The notes below the pieces were generated by a model. That model was not told the origin of the DNA. It saw only the letters and a program-made list of their open reading frames with translations, and did not search any database. Below, in pieces: positions 34,901 through 42,449 of a DNA stretch of 64,000 nucleotides. The translations under genes were made by a program, and so were the position numbers. This DNA is from Dyadobacter sp. UC 10 (GTDB lineage Bacteria; Bacteroidota; Bacteroidia; Cytophagales; Spirosomataceae), in the NCBI RefSeq assembly GCF_008369915.1, contig NZ_VSRN01000001.1, positions 4,088,501-4,152,500 of the forward strand, in the 5' to 3' direction. Each line of letters starts with the position of its first letter. Within the stretch, counting starts at the first letter, position 1.

Positions 34901-35299
34901 CTTTACATCCGATTGGAGTACAATATCAATCTGCGATTTGTTGGTGATATCCGCTTCCTGGGTCAGGTAACCGATCGAGGAGACGACGAGGGTAGTACTG
35001 CCGTCGGGTACTGAAAGCGTGAAGGCTCCATCCGCGTCGGTAGTGGTACCGACGGATGAGCTCCCTTTCAAAACCACTGTGGCGCCGGGAACAGTAGCGC
35101 CGGTTGCATCGGTTACTTTTCCTTTAATTGAAAGGTCTGCGTTTTGTTCGTGCGATAATTCCAGGCGGCTATCCGGCACTGCCCGCGCATATCCGTCAAC
35201 AAGCGGAAACGCGCTGAGCAGGAGAATAGTCAATACTTGTAGTAGCCTGATTTTCAAATTTTTAGTCGGGCAGATCCGCCGATAAAAGGTTTTTTTCAT
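31985..35299 (-). CDS. SusC/RagA-family TonB-dependent outer-membrane transporter (PUL 2)
   Basis: TonB-linked importer of about 1104 residues. I start at the ATG at 35299 (MKKTFYRRICPTKNLKIRLL), which gives a signal peptide ending near FPLVDGYA; the frame upstream lacks signal character. Domains in order: carboxypeptidase-D regulatory-like domain (IKGKVTDATGATVPGATVVL), TonB-box region (LSEVVVTGYSSQSKRDITGA), plug (VRIRGFGTINNNDPLYVID, SASIYGSRAANGVIIITTKK) and a barrel ending in QIGINFGF. No STN domain is present. It probably imports glycans released from glycoproteins, judging from the enzymes nearby. Confidence 0.95.
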   Translation of the reverse strand: MKKTFYRRICPTKNLKIRLLQVLTILLLSAFPLVDGYARAVPDSRLELSHEQNADLSIKGKVTDATGATVPGATVVLKGSSSVGTTTDADGAFTLSVPDGSTTLVVSSIGYLTQEADITNKSQIDIVLQSDVKALSEVVVTGYSSQSKRDITGAVSTVDAKELTKVAAPNVAQQLQGRVAGVTVTSNNTPGGEATVRIRGFGTINNNDPLYVIDGVPTKGGLNSINPNNIESMQVLKDASSASIYGSRAANGVIIITTKKGKAGAARFTFNSRAGLQTGKVDLDLIKDPQQFGDLLWTQRRNAGVLTNGNPSHQQYGNGPNAMVPDYILAGSNYGLSAGDPKVDPSLYNYNRAGFYQIVEANKEGTDWHKEILRPAAIQEYNIGATGGTETGRYAIALNYFKQDGVLIHTSFNRYSLRSNTEFTFKKRVRLGENLEISYTENKGYYNNNGTSSSANNQDGNPIGNGYRIPSIIPVYDIMGNFAATRAAGLGPATNPVAQLYRTRNNQANNFRAFGNAYMEIDILKDLTAKSSIGIDLNSFNRVGYTLLDLEEAEIEAANALTNENAYDINWTWSNTLNYNKSIGTDHKINVLLGTEAIKGTGRNFNATRTTFFSEDPQYMFLSSGTAGINNAGGGYEWALFSLFGKVNYSLKDRYLLEATVRRDGSSRFGQNNRYGTFPAFSAGWRLSEESFLKPVSWLDDLKIRAGWGQTGNQEIGNYNGFSTYRSNLGLSSYPIGGGNNSVEPGFDTEAFGNPNAKWETTTQTNVGLDATFLKGMFNFNLDLYNRTTSDMLYQVALPATQGVATIPFVNVGEMNNKGIDLALDFNNKALNGDLTYSVGVDFSSYKNEVGKLNNSSSAVLLGPAIRSYTWTRSVAGMPLYSFYGLQIDGIYQNQGEVDKGPKYPGYAAVGKYKYQDTDGDGTITDNDRVFLGNPHPDFTYGINLNVGYKNFDLSAFFQGVKGNGIINMVKRWVDFNNQAGNRSLRMLNDSWTPENPDAALPILDANDSRSQQPSSYFIEDGSYFRMKNLTLGYTLPGTVLSKIGFESARVYLQAQNLFTITKYSGIDPEVTSVGATPGSTVLGVDQGNYPNSKMYQIGINFGF

Positions 35300-35306
35300 A
35301 CTTTTG
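35299..35306 (+). promoter_or_regulatory. Plus-strand -7-like box at the susC start (possible antisense RNA promoter)
   Basis: The sequence tacttttg matches TAnnTTTG on the plus strand, opposite to susC, and starts at the susC start codon. It is followed about 95 bp downstream by a hairpin with a T-run on the same strand (35401-35435), so a small RNA of about 120 nt antisense to the susC leader is possible. Confidence 0.35.
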
Positions 35307-35400
35307 TTCGTTTTGTTGGTTTGTAAAAATTGGCAAACAAAATCCCAAGCTCCTTTCGGGGCAGCAATCCGGGTCACAATCTGGTTGAGGGTTTATTTCG

Positions 35401-35435
35401 GGTGAGTGATGTGGCGACATCATTCACCTTTTTTT
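35401..35435 (+). terminator. Hairpin plus T-run in the susC leader, plus-strand orientation
   Basis: The arms ggtgagtgatgt (35401-35412) and acatcattcacc (35417-35428) pair with one G-T wobble around a ggcg loop and are followed by seven T residues (35429-35435). It has the form of an intrinsic terminator for plus-strand transcription, although no plus-strand gene lies to its left except a possible antisense RNA. In the susC mRNA it would be a leader hairpin. Confidence 0.6.
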
Positions 35436-35502
35436 ATTGAAGGAGGCGATGATTTAGGGTGAATAACTATTTTATAATGTCCGGTCAGGGTTGTTGCTGA
35501 AT

Positions 35503-35510
35503 CAAATATA
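35503..35510 (-). promoter_or_regulatory. -7 promoter box of the PUL 2 susC operon
   Basis: The plus-strand sequence caaatata is tatatttg on the minus strand, matching TAnnTTTG. Initiation a few bases downstream would give a leader of about 200 nt before the susC start at 35299, containing the 35401-35428 hairpin. The rest of the gap 35300-35702 is AT-rich without a recognisable gene. Confidence 0.5.
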
Positions 35511-35702
35511 GGTGATGTGCAACCTGTATAAAATAGTGTTTCGTAGTTCCTTGAAATATCAAAAGAAAATTGTATTATTTTCCTAAATGCAATATAAAAC
35601 TGGGTTTTTGCTCCTGTTGGCGCTTTGTGAAAAGTTAGATGTAACTGATGGTAAAATTGTTCGCCCGCGTTGTTTAAAGAACGTAACCAAACCGATATAA
35701 TC

Positions 35703-36779
35703 ATGCTTTTGAAAAGATCGTGGCTTTTGAGCTTCTTTAGTTGTTGCTGTTTCCTATCTGGCAATGCCCAGGAAAACATTCATTACCAGGAGCGTATCAG
35801 GCTGATCAATGCGAATATCAACGAGGTATTTTATGATCAAAAATCTGGCCTTTATATTGAAACGAATGGAAAAAATGAAAAGCCGCATTCGTACCTGTGG
35901 CCGCTCTGTGCATTAATGCAAGCCGAGAATGAGGCAGAGGCAACGCTTTCGGAAAGCCAGCTGATGCAGCCGGTTTTGAATGCAATTGCGAAGTATAAAA
36001 ATAATGATGCGCTGGCGCCGGGTTACCAGGCTTATGTCACAAAAGAGCAAAAGGATTCGCGGTTTTATGATGATAATCAGTGGATCGCGATTGCGGCGCT
36101 CGATGCCTATAACCGGAACAAGAATCCATCTTATCTGAACCTGGCGGAGGAGATTTACAGGTTTATGATGACGGGTTACGACAAAAAATCAGGCGGCGGT
36201 CTTTATTGGAAGGAGGATGAAAAAAACACAAAGAATACCTGCTCAAATGGTCCGGGAATCCTTGTGGCGCTGCAGTTATACAAATTGAATAAAAAGCCCG
36301 AATACCTGAACACGGCACTGGACCTTTATACGTGGACAAACAAACATTTACGTTCTCCTGACGGTACTTACTGGGATGCGATCAAGATTCCTTCCATGAA
36401 AATTGACTCGGCCAAGTACACTTATAATACGGGTACCATGCTGCAATCCAATGTATTATTATATGAAATCACCAAAGAAAAGAAGTATCTCGATGAGGCA
36501 AATAAGATCGCTGAGGCGGCCCGGGACTTCTTTTATGTGAACAACAAATTGCCGGGAAACTATTGGTTCAATGTCGTGTTACTTCGCGGCTATGAGGAGC
36601 TTTATAAAGTGAATAAGGACAAAAGCATTTTCAGCTTTTTCGTCGATGATGCGGAAAGGATCTGGAAAGAGGAGCGGGACGAGCATAACCTGATGGGCAG
36701 GAAACCTGAAAAATCACTGATTGATCAGGGCGCTATGTTGGAAATGTATGCGCGACTGGCACGTTTGACCAAAGAGTAA
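35703..36779 (+). CDS. Glycoside hydrolase family 76 (alpha-1,6-mannanase-like), secreted
   Basis: An exported (alpha/alpha)6-toroid enzyme. I start at the ATG at 35703, which begins a signal peptide (LLKRSWLLSFFSCCCFLSGNAQ). GH76 features are HSYLWPLCALMQA, the Asp pair in FYDDNQWIAIAALDAY (Asp123, Asp124), GGGLYWKEDEKNTKNTCSNGPG and YTYNTGTMLQSNVLLYEITK. Members cut alpha-1,6-mannan backbones or related alpha-mannosides. It is divergent from the PUL 2 susC and convergent with the first fucosidase, with a strong shared terminator between. Confidence 0.88.
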   Translation: MLLKRSWLLSFFSCCCFLSGNAQENIHYQERIRLINANINEVFYDQKSGLYIETNGKNEKPHSYLWPLCALMQAENEAEATLSESQLMQPVLNAIAKYKNNDALAPGYQAYVTKEQKDSRFYDDNQWIAIAALDAYNRNKNPSYLNLAEEIYRFMMTGYDKKSGGGLYWKEDEKNTKNTCSNGPGILVALQLYKLNKKPEYLNTALDLYTWTNKHLRSPDGTYWDAIKIPSMKIDSAKYTYNTGTMLQSNVLLYEITKEKKYLDEANKIAEAARDFFYVNNKLPGNYWFNVVLLRGYEELYKVNKDKSIFSFFVDDAERIWKEERDEHNLMGRKPEKSLIDQGAMLEMYARLARLTKE

Positions 36780-36781
36780 TC

Positions 36782-36817
36782 AAAAAAAAGGGTTGCCGAC
36801 TGGCAACCCTTTTTTTT
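36782..36817. terminator. Bidirectional intrinsic terminator between GH76 and fucosidase genes
   Basis: The stem gggttgcc (36790-36797) and ggcaaccc (36802-36809) closes a gact loop. It is flanked by eight A on the left and eight T on the right, so it can terminate both the plus-strand GH76 gene and the minus-strand fucosidase gene. Confidence 0.92.
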
Positions 36818-36818
36818 G

Positions 36819-38285
36819 CTATTCCGAATCTTTGTACAATCCGAACTCGCTAATCGCAATGCTGACGGGCGATTTGGTGACCCGCAGCCTCACTTTTTGT
36901 GTAGTAACCGGTGCTTCCAGTTTGACGATCCTTTTGGCGCCAATGCTGGTACCCTTGTGAATTTCTTTCCAATTATTGTCCTGCCAGGCGTCAACTGCAA
37001 ATTCCTCTATTCGCTGGCCGAGTTTGATGAATTCCTGAATGCTGATGATATCAAAAACGATCGGCTGGCCGAGGTCCATGATCACCTCGGGTGTTTTGAA
37101 ATCATCGTCCGTCGCCCAATAACTTTCCGGCTTTCCGTCGAGGATATTTTTGGCGCTGTAAATAGAATTATAGCCTCTTACATTCACTGCTTTCGAAGTA
37201 GCCCGGCTGATCAGGTTGGTCGCAAAAGTCTTGCTCACGCGATCGCCGAATGCTTTTAATGTAGCAACGTCGTCTGCGTGCAGCTGTCCGCGCGTGTCGG
37301 GCGCCAGGCCAAGATCCAATGCCGCGCCGCGACCTACGCTTTTGAGGTATAGATCAAATAGCTTTTCGGGTGTTTTCGGTTTTTCATTTGGATGATAAAA
37401 CCAGCCCTTACGCAATGGAACGTCACATTCAGCCGGAATCCAAAACTTTCCGTTGCGGGTGCCGCCCGGGTTTTCAGTCGCATTCGCCTGGCCCGGTACG
37501 GCTACATTCTGGCCTTCCGAAGGTTTTGGGGTCAAAGTAGCCCACGAAGTTTCGTTCACGCTGCCGTCTTCGTTGCCTGCCCAGCGCACGTCCCAGCCGA
37601 TATCGCTGAAAATGTTGGCATTAGGTTGCAATTTGCGGGTCAGGTTTGTCCAGGTGGAATCCCATTGATAATAAGTCGTATTGTCGATCGAGCGTTTTTC
37701 CCTGGCGCCCCCATAGTATCCATCGCCGCCGTTGGCGCCGTCGTGCCACGACATAAACAGTTCTCCGTAATTGGTATAAAGTTCGCGGAGCTGCTCGCGG
37801 TAAATCGCCAGGTATTCCGGCGTTCCGTACTTCGCATTATTTCTGTCCCAGGGCGAGCAGTATACGCCGAATTTAAGTCCGTGTTTTCTTGTCGCGTCGG
37901 CCACTTCTTTCACCAGATCCCCTTTTCCATCCCGGAATGGGCTTTTGGAGATATTGTATTCTGTGGTTTTCGTCGGCCAGAGCGCAAATCCGTCGTGGTG
38001 TTTGGCTACCAGAACAATTCCTTTCAGGCCACCTGCCTTGGCTGCGAGCACGATCTGTTCGGCATTAAAATCACTTGGATTGAAAGTCTTCGGATCAGCA
38101 TCGCCAAAACCCCACTCCTTGTTTTCAAAGGTGGTAGGGGTAAAGTGTATCAGGCCGTAAACCTCTGTCTGGTGCCAAAGTATCTGTCTGGGAGCCGGAA
38201 GCGCGCCGTAAGGTTTTGGGGGAGTTTGGGCGAAGGTATTCAGCGCCGTAAGGAGGAAGAGCGCAGTTATGGATTTTCTCATCAA
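36819..38285 (-). CDS. Alpha-L-fucosidase, GH29, with C-terminal discoidin-like domain
   Basis: A secreted (signal peptide ITALFLLTALNTFAQ) GH29 enzyme of 488 residues. Motifs are WHQTEVYGLIHFTPTTF (37-53), AKHHDGFALW (94-103) and the probable nucleophile Asp182 in FMSWHDGANGG. The C-terminal 130 residues (NILDGKPESYWATDDDFKTP onward) are an F5/8 type C carbohydrate-binding domain. The WHxTE form of the N-terminal motif suggests the narrower-specificity branch (alpha-1,3/1,4-fucosidase, GH29-B), which is an inference. It probably trims fucose from glycoprotein glycans. Confidence 0.9.
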   Translation of the reverse strand: MMRKSITALFLLTALNTFAQTPPKPYGALPAPRQILWHQTEVYGLIHFTPTTFENKEWGFGDADPKTFNPSDFNAEQIVLAAKAGGLKGIVLVAKHHDGFALWPTKTTEYNISKSPFRDGKGDLVKEVADATRKHGLKFGVYCSPWDRNNAKYGTPEYLAIYREQLRELYTNYGELFMSWHDGANGGDGYYGGAREKRSIDNTTYYQWDSTWTNLTRKLQPNANIFSDIGWDVRWAGNEDGSVNETSWATLTPKPSEGQNVAVPGQANATENPGGTRNGKFWIPAECDVPLRKGWFYHPNEKPKTPEKLFDLYLKSVGRGAALDLGLAPDTRGQLHADDVATLKAFGDRVSKTFATNLISRATSKAVNVRGYNSIYSAKNILDGKPESYWATDDDFKTPEVIMDLGQPIVFDIISIQEFIKLGQRIEEFAVDAWQDNNWKEIHKGTSIGAKRIVKLEAPVTTQKVRLRVTKSPVSIAISEFGLYKDSE

Positions 38286-38431
38286 TGGTAAAAGGTAAAG
38301 TGCAGGTTTAATTTAAAGCTAAGATCGGTTTTTTTTGAAAGAGATTAATGATTTTATCAGGTGATGTTGATGTGTGGCCTGAAACGGCTTAACTGGTGTA
38401 GGTACACAACAAAAAGCGTAATTTTCATTCT

Positions 38432-38439
38432 TAAGTTTG
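38432..38439 (+). promoter_or_regulatory. -7 promoter box before the small HTH gene
   Basis: The sequence taagtttg matches TAnnTTTG and lies 33 bp before the ATG at 38473. A -33 element is not evident. It suggests the broken HTH gene still has its own promoter. Confidence 0.5.
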
Positions 38440-38472
38440 AATACACTTCAACGTTCCAGATAATTTCATGCT

Positions 38473-38756
38473 ATGTTCAATATTGTTGATGACTATATGG
38501 AATTAAGCAAAAACATGAGCCTGTTGATCAAGGAGTCTGGGTTCAAGGATGCTTATTTGGCAGAACAAATTGGTATGCCGGCGCCAACGTTCAGTGTTAA
38601 AAAGCAACGTGGAAACTGGACGCCGGACGAGATGAAAAAAAACTTGACATCATCGAAAGCGAAAAGTCTGAAGATTTGTTTCTGCTTGAATTCATGCGTG
38701 CTGAAAGCAATGAGCCGAGGTATCCGATCAATGATCTAAAAAAAATGGGATGGTAA
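38473..38756 (+). pseudogene. Small HTH protein (antitoxin-like), frameshifted in an A8 run
   Basis: From the ATG at 38473 the frame encodes ELSKNMSLLIKESGFKDAYL, AEQIGMPAPTFSVKKQRGNW and TPDEMKK, an XRE-like HTH, up to an eight-A run at 38635-38642. Beyond it the native frame gives an unlikely sequence, while the frame one base back reads LDIIESEKSEDLFLLEFMRA and ends in KKMGW at TAA 38754-38756. One added A would give a sound 94-residue protein. Either it is a pseudogene, a sequencing error, or a case of transcriptional slippage. A 14-codon ORF (MVIEYRRKYKSFPS, 38750-38794) overlaps its end and looks like the start of a toxin. Confidence 0.65.
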
Positions 38757-38790
38757 TAGAATACCGCAGGAAGTACAAATCCTTCCCTTC

Positions 38791-40212
38791 CTAATCAATC
38801 ACAAACAAATAAGCCGGCCGCTGACCGATTTCAGCTGCAATTTTCGCCGGTATCTGGATTGCACCATCTTTGATTTTCAAAGCTTTTTTGTTTCCTGCCA
38901 AAGTGATCTTTGCATTGGCTGGCATTGGTAATCCTTCCGGTTTCAGGCTTTCAGGCAGCTTTTCGCCTGCATCGGCCAGATAGAATGCATAAGTGGTATC
39001 CCCCTTTTTTGTAAACGCCCATTTGCCCTGACGATAGGGGGCGAGCGGCTTGGTTTCGTAAATACCGACACCATTTACATTCATCCACTTTCCTATTTCT
39101 TCGAGGCGTGTATAAGCTTCTTCGTGCCACTCTCCGTCGGGGCCTGGTGCTACATTTAAAAGCAGATTCCCGCCTTTTGCGACAATATCAACCAGCGTAT
39201 GCACCAGTTTTTGAGTCGATTTAAAATTCTCCTTCGGAATGTATGACCATGAATCGCCCATTGTCATGCACGATTCCCACGGGATCGACATATAATGATC
39301 AGGAATGGATTGTTCGGGTGTAACGTAATTTTCAAACTCACCGGTGACCGTTCTGTCTACCACAAGCAGTCCCGGCTGGTGTGATCTCGCCATTTTAGCA
39401 ATGCGGGCCATATCGATATCCTGCTCATAAGGAATACTTTTTTGCCAGCTGATATTCGGATCGATGGTATTCATTGGTCGCACCCAGCCGCCGTCGAGCC
39501 ATAGAATGTCGACGGAGCCATAGTCGGACATCAGCTCTTCAATCTGATTGTAGGTGAAATCTTTGAACTTATTCCAAAGCTCCGGGCGCTTTTTAGGGTC
39601 GTAGGAAGCATTCCGGTCTTTTGGCGGGAAATATTTCCACCAGTAAAACTCCGTGTTCCAGTCAGGTTTTGAAAAGTAAGTACCTGTCATGAAGCCCTGG
39701 TTGCGGAATGCAGACAGTACTTCCTTCGTCACATTGCTTTTAGGATTCGATTTAAATGGTGTGTTGGTGATTTTGTAATCGGTGTACTTGGAATCGAACA
39801 TCGCAAATCCGTCGTGGTGTTTTGTTGTAAAAACCACATATTTCATCCCCGCATTTTTAGCGGCCTGCGCCCAGCGCTCCGGGTTGAATTTGACGGGGTT
39901 AAATGTCTTGGCAATATCCTCGTAGGCTTTTTTATAAGCGTACCAATCATGCGAATGCGGCCCGCGGCGCTCGCACCAGCCTTCGTCTTCCGGGCAAAGT
40001 GACCAGGACTCCACGATTCCCCACTGACTATACGTTCCCCAATGCATCAGCAGGCCAAATTTCACATCCTGCCATTTGGCCAGCTTTTGCTGCACCAGCG
40101 GATCGGTCGGCGCAACATATTTGGAATGATCCTGCTCAGCATGCTGCTGGGCAAACGATATGCTTCCTGTTAGCAAAGCTGCAAGCAGCATTGCTTTTAA
40201 CTTTAAATTCAT
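38791..40212 (-). CDS. Alpha-L-fucosidase, GH29 (second copy)
   Basis: A secreted GH29 enzyme of 473 residues (signal peptide MLLAALLTGSISFAQ). Motifs are FGLLMHWGTYSQWGIVESW (52-70), TTKHHDGFAMFDSKYTDY (129-146) and the probable nucleophile Asp240 in VDILWLDGGWV. The C-terminal part is a beta-sandwich without a discoidin domain. Its sequence is clearly different from the fucosidase at 36819-38285 and is closer to the general GH29-A type, so the two may cover different fucose linkages. It is followed by the glycosylasparaginase gene upstream on the same strand. Confidence 0.9.
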   Translation of the reverse strand: MNLKLKAMLLAALLTGSISFAQQHAEQDHSKYVAPTDPLVQQKLAKWQDVKFGLLMHWGTYSQWGIVESWSLCPEDEGWCERRGPHSHDWYAYKKAYEDIAKTFNPVKFNPERWAQAAKNAGMKYVVFTTKHHDGFAMFDSKYTDYKITNTPFKSNPKSNVTKEVLSAFRNQGFMTGTYFSKPDWNTEFYWWKYFPPKDRNASYDPKKRPELWNKFKDFTYNQIEELMSDYGSVDILWLDGGWVRPMNTIDPNISWQKSIPYEQDIDMARIAKMARSHQPGLLVVDRTVTGEFENYVTPEQSIPDHYMSIPWESCMTMGDSWSYIPKENFKSTQKLVHTLVDIVAKGGNLLLNVAPGPDGEWHEEAYTRLEEIGKWMNVNGVGIYETKPLAPYRQGKWAFTKKGDTTYAFYLADAGEKLPESLKPEGLPMPANAKITLAGNKKALKIKDGAIQIPAKIAAEIGQRPAYLFVID

Positions 40213-40253
40213 GTTTTCTGGAAATTATAAATGTAAAAGCGCGAACGCTAAAA

Positions 40254-41291
40254 TCAGGCAAAGTGGCTTTTGGCATTCAAAATCCGCTGCTTTCCGGTTT
40301 TGTCATTAACCGTATAATTGAAGCCTTTCTGGATCGAGTATGCGCCTACTTCACCTTTCTTATTGATTGCGATAAAGCCGACCTGAAACGTTTTTGCTTT
40401 TTCGGGATTGATCTTGATAATGCGTTCCACAGCCTTTTTGCAGGCTGCCTCCGGAGAAAGTCCCGAGCGCATCAACTCCACGACGGTGTGCGTGCCGCAG
40501 ATCCGGATCACTTCTTCTCCCTGACCTGAGGAAGTCGCAGCGCCCACTTCATTATCAACAAAAAGCCCGGCGCCGATAATCGGAGAATCACCCACCCGGC
40601 CGCGCATTTTAAAGCCCATTCCGCTCGTAGTGCACATGCCTGACAGGTTTCCTTTCGCGTCCATGGCAATTGTGCCCATCGTATCGTGGTTAAAGGAGCC
40701 GTCGTCGAAACGGTTTGGCGCAAATGGTCCGTGCCCTTTTGCAGGCTTGGATTGCTGGTGTTCTATATTGATAACGGGCTTGTATTCGCCTTTTTTCAAC
40801 CATTCTTCATAAGCTTTCTTCGCGTCCGGCGACAGCTCACCCGATTCAAGCGGAATGCCGTTTGCGACTGCAAACTGCTGTGCGCCTTCCCCTACCAGAC
40901 ACACGTGCGGCGTAGTCTCCATTATTTTCCGGGCCAGGGTAATAGGATGTTTAATCCGCTCCACAAACGCTACCGAGCCGCAATTTGCCTTATCATCCAT
41001 AATACAGGCGTCGAGTGTTACAAAACCGTCACGGTCCGGGTTACCGCCCAGGCCAACACAGCAATTAACCTCATTTTCTATCTCGATCGCAGCCTGCTCC
41101 ACAGCGTCCAATGCGCTGCCGCCTTTTTCCAAAACCGGCCAGGCGCCGCCATTGGCGATTTTACCGCTATCCCAGGTGGATACAACCAGCGGCATGTTCG
41201 CTGCCGGGGCTTTTGCAAACAATTCATTCACTTTTGTAAATGGCAAAGCAAGAGCCGATAAGCGGAGGAAGGATCTGCGGTTGGATTTCAT
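40254..41291 (-). CDS. N4-(beta-N-acetylglucosaminyl)-L-asparaginase (glycosylasparaginase)
   Basis: An N-terminal nucleophile hydrolase that cuts the GlcNAc-Asn bond of N-linked glycopeptides. The precursor is processed before the nucleophile Thr204 in FNHDTMGTIAMD, and the alpha subunit has LEKGGSALDAVEQAAIEIE and GGNPDRDGFVTLDACIMD. The N-terminus (RRSFLRLSALALP) resembles a Tat signal, suggesting periplasmic location. Length is 345 aa, standard. With two fucosidases and GH76 beside it, it is the best evidence that PUL 2 acts on N-glycoproteins. Isoaspartyl peptidase is a less likely alternative because of the HDT motif. Confidence 0.9.
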   Translation of the reverse strand: MKSNRRSFLRLSALALPFTKVNELFAKAPAANMPLVVSTWDSGKIANGGAWPVLEKGGSALDAVEQAAIEIENEVNCCVGLGGNPDRDGFVTLDACIMDDKANCGSVAFVERIKHPITLARKIMETTPHVCLVGEGAQQFAVANGIPLESGELSPDAKKAYEEWLKKGEYKPVINIEHQQSKPAKGHGPFAPNRFDDGSFNHDTMGTIAMDAKGNLSGMCTTSGMGFKMRGRVGDSPIIGAGLFVDNEVGAATSSGQGEEVIRICGTHTVVELMRSGLSPEAACKKAVERIIKINPEKAKTFQVGFIAINKKGEVGAYSIQKGFNYTVNDKTGKQRILNAKSHFA

Positions 41292-41541
41292 AGGATGGGG
41301 AATAGGAATAGTTTCTAATATTTTTGAAAATACCCTTCTATTAATTTAAATTTTTTCAAATATACTCGGCGAGTGTGTCCCGACAAATGAAAAATACGAA
41401 ATTTTCGTCCGCGATTTGATACCTCTTACTTAATCCTCCGCCGGCGATTTTGTTTGTAACCCGATTTCCCTGAAATTCGGATTTCCAAAGCGGATCATCA
41501 CCATGAAAAATATCTATACAAGAAAATAAAATTGCTTCATC

Positions 41542-42444
41542 ATGACCCCTCAGAAAGCCAGTGTCGACGTTGCGATCAATGCTTACGGCAAACCCTATCA
41601 AACCGCCGTTACCCTTCTTACCTTAATGAAGACTTCGGGTCAATGGATCAATAAGATCTATTTCGTTGAAGAAGCCAAGCAGCCTGAACCTTCAAATTTT
41701 CAGTTTATTTTCGATCATTTCGGGGATAAAATAGTGTACTACAAACCCAGCTTCTGGTTGTGGACCAAGAATTTGAAATTTAACTTTTTACTTAAACTGA
41801 AATGGTTCAGGCGTGCGATCCGGTATCAGTATGCCTGGGAGAAATCCAGAAAAAAGTACCTGCTGGTGATACATAATGATGTGTATTTCAAAGGCGATCT
41901 GGTGAAGGAATATCTCGAACACATTGGCGAAGCTTCCGGGATCGGCCATATTGGTCAATGCTGGGTGTGCCCGGCTTTTGCGGCGAAACTTTGTCAGCCT
42001 GAGACTTATACACAATATAAGCCTGGATATCAGGAATTAATGCAGTTGTCTGCTGAGTATCCTCAGGCGCGCACATCCACCTACACGGAGGTCGTCGATC
42101 CTGCGGCTCCGTGGCCGCTTCCCGAATGCCGGCTCAATGAATATGTGGCGATGATCGATCTGGAAAAAACCAGAAAAGATACGTTGCCGGTCGGAAAGGG
42201 CTCCGCATTCGGAAGTTACGACAGGCTGGATGTGGGCGTAAAATGGTTTGCAGATATGAATAACCTGGGCCATTCTTTTGAACATTTCGACTACGATCCC
42301 TATGCGACGCACAGCTGGATCAGTCTGAAAAATGCCGGCCACGACGCGCTTTTCAACAAGGATCTGTACAAATATGAAGAATCCGTCGCATTGCAGCAGC
42401 TGATCGACGAGTTTGGGTACAATCCGCAAACCAAATCGCTTTAA
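41542..42444 (+). CDS. Glycosyltransferase-like protein
   Basis: A 300-residue cytoplasmic protein with an N-terminal GT-A-like strand-helix start (VDVAINAYGKPYQTAVTLLT), and VIHNDVYFKGDL near residue 115, which could act as a DxD-like metal motif (HND). The later part carries PLPECRLNEYVAMIDLEK and DRLDVGVKWFADM. I do not assign a numbered family. A plus-strand tatttttg box at 41319-41326 could be its promoter, 216 bp upstream. It is followed after 5 bp by an ABC ATPase gene, which suggests one transcript, possibly for export of a glycan. Confidence 0.65.
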   Translation: MTPQKASVDVAINAYGKPYQTAVTLLTLMKTSGQWINKIYFVEEAKQPEPSNFQFIFDHFGDKIVYYKPSFWLWTKNLKFNFLLKLKWFRRAIRYQYAWEKSRKKYLLVIHNDVYFKGDLVKEYLEHIGEASGIGHIGQCWVCPAFAAKLCQPETYTQYKPGYQELMQLSAEYPQARTSTYTEVVDPAAPWPLPECRLNEYVAMIDLEKTRKDTLPVGKGSAFGSYDRLDVGVKWFADMNNLGHSFEHFDYDPYATHSWISLKNAGHDALFNKDLYKYEESVALQQLIDEFGYNPQTKSL

Positions 42445-42449
42445 GTCGA

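Noticed and set aside
35420..35779. Minus-strand ORF upstream of PUL 2 susC
   Set aside because: It overlaps the signal peptide of the GH76 gene and the susC promoter region, and the translation has no domain pattern.
37392..38291. 299-codon plus-strand ORF opposite the first fucosidase
   Set aside because: Shadow of the GH29 gene, which has clear motifs.
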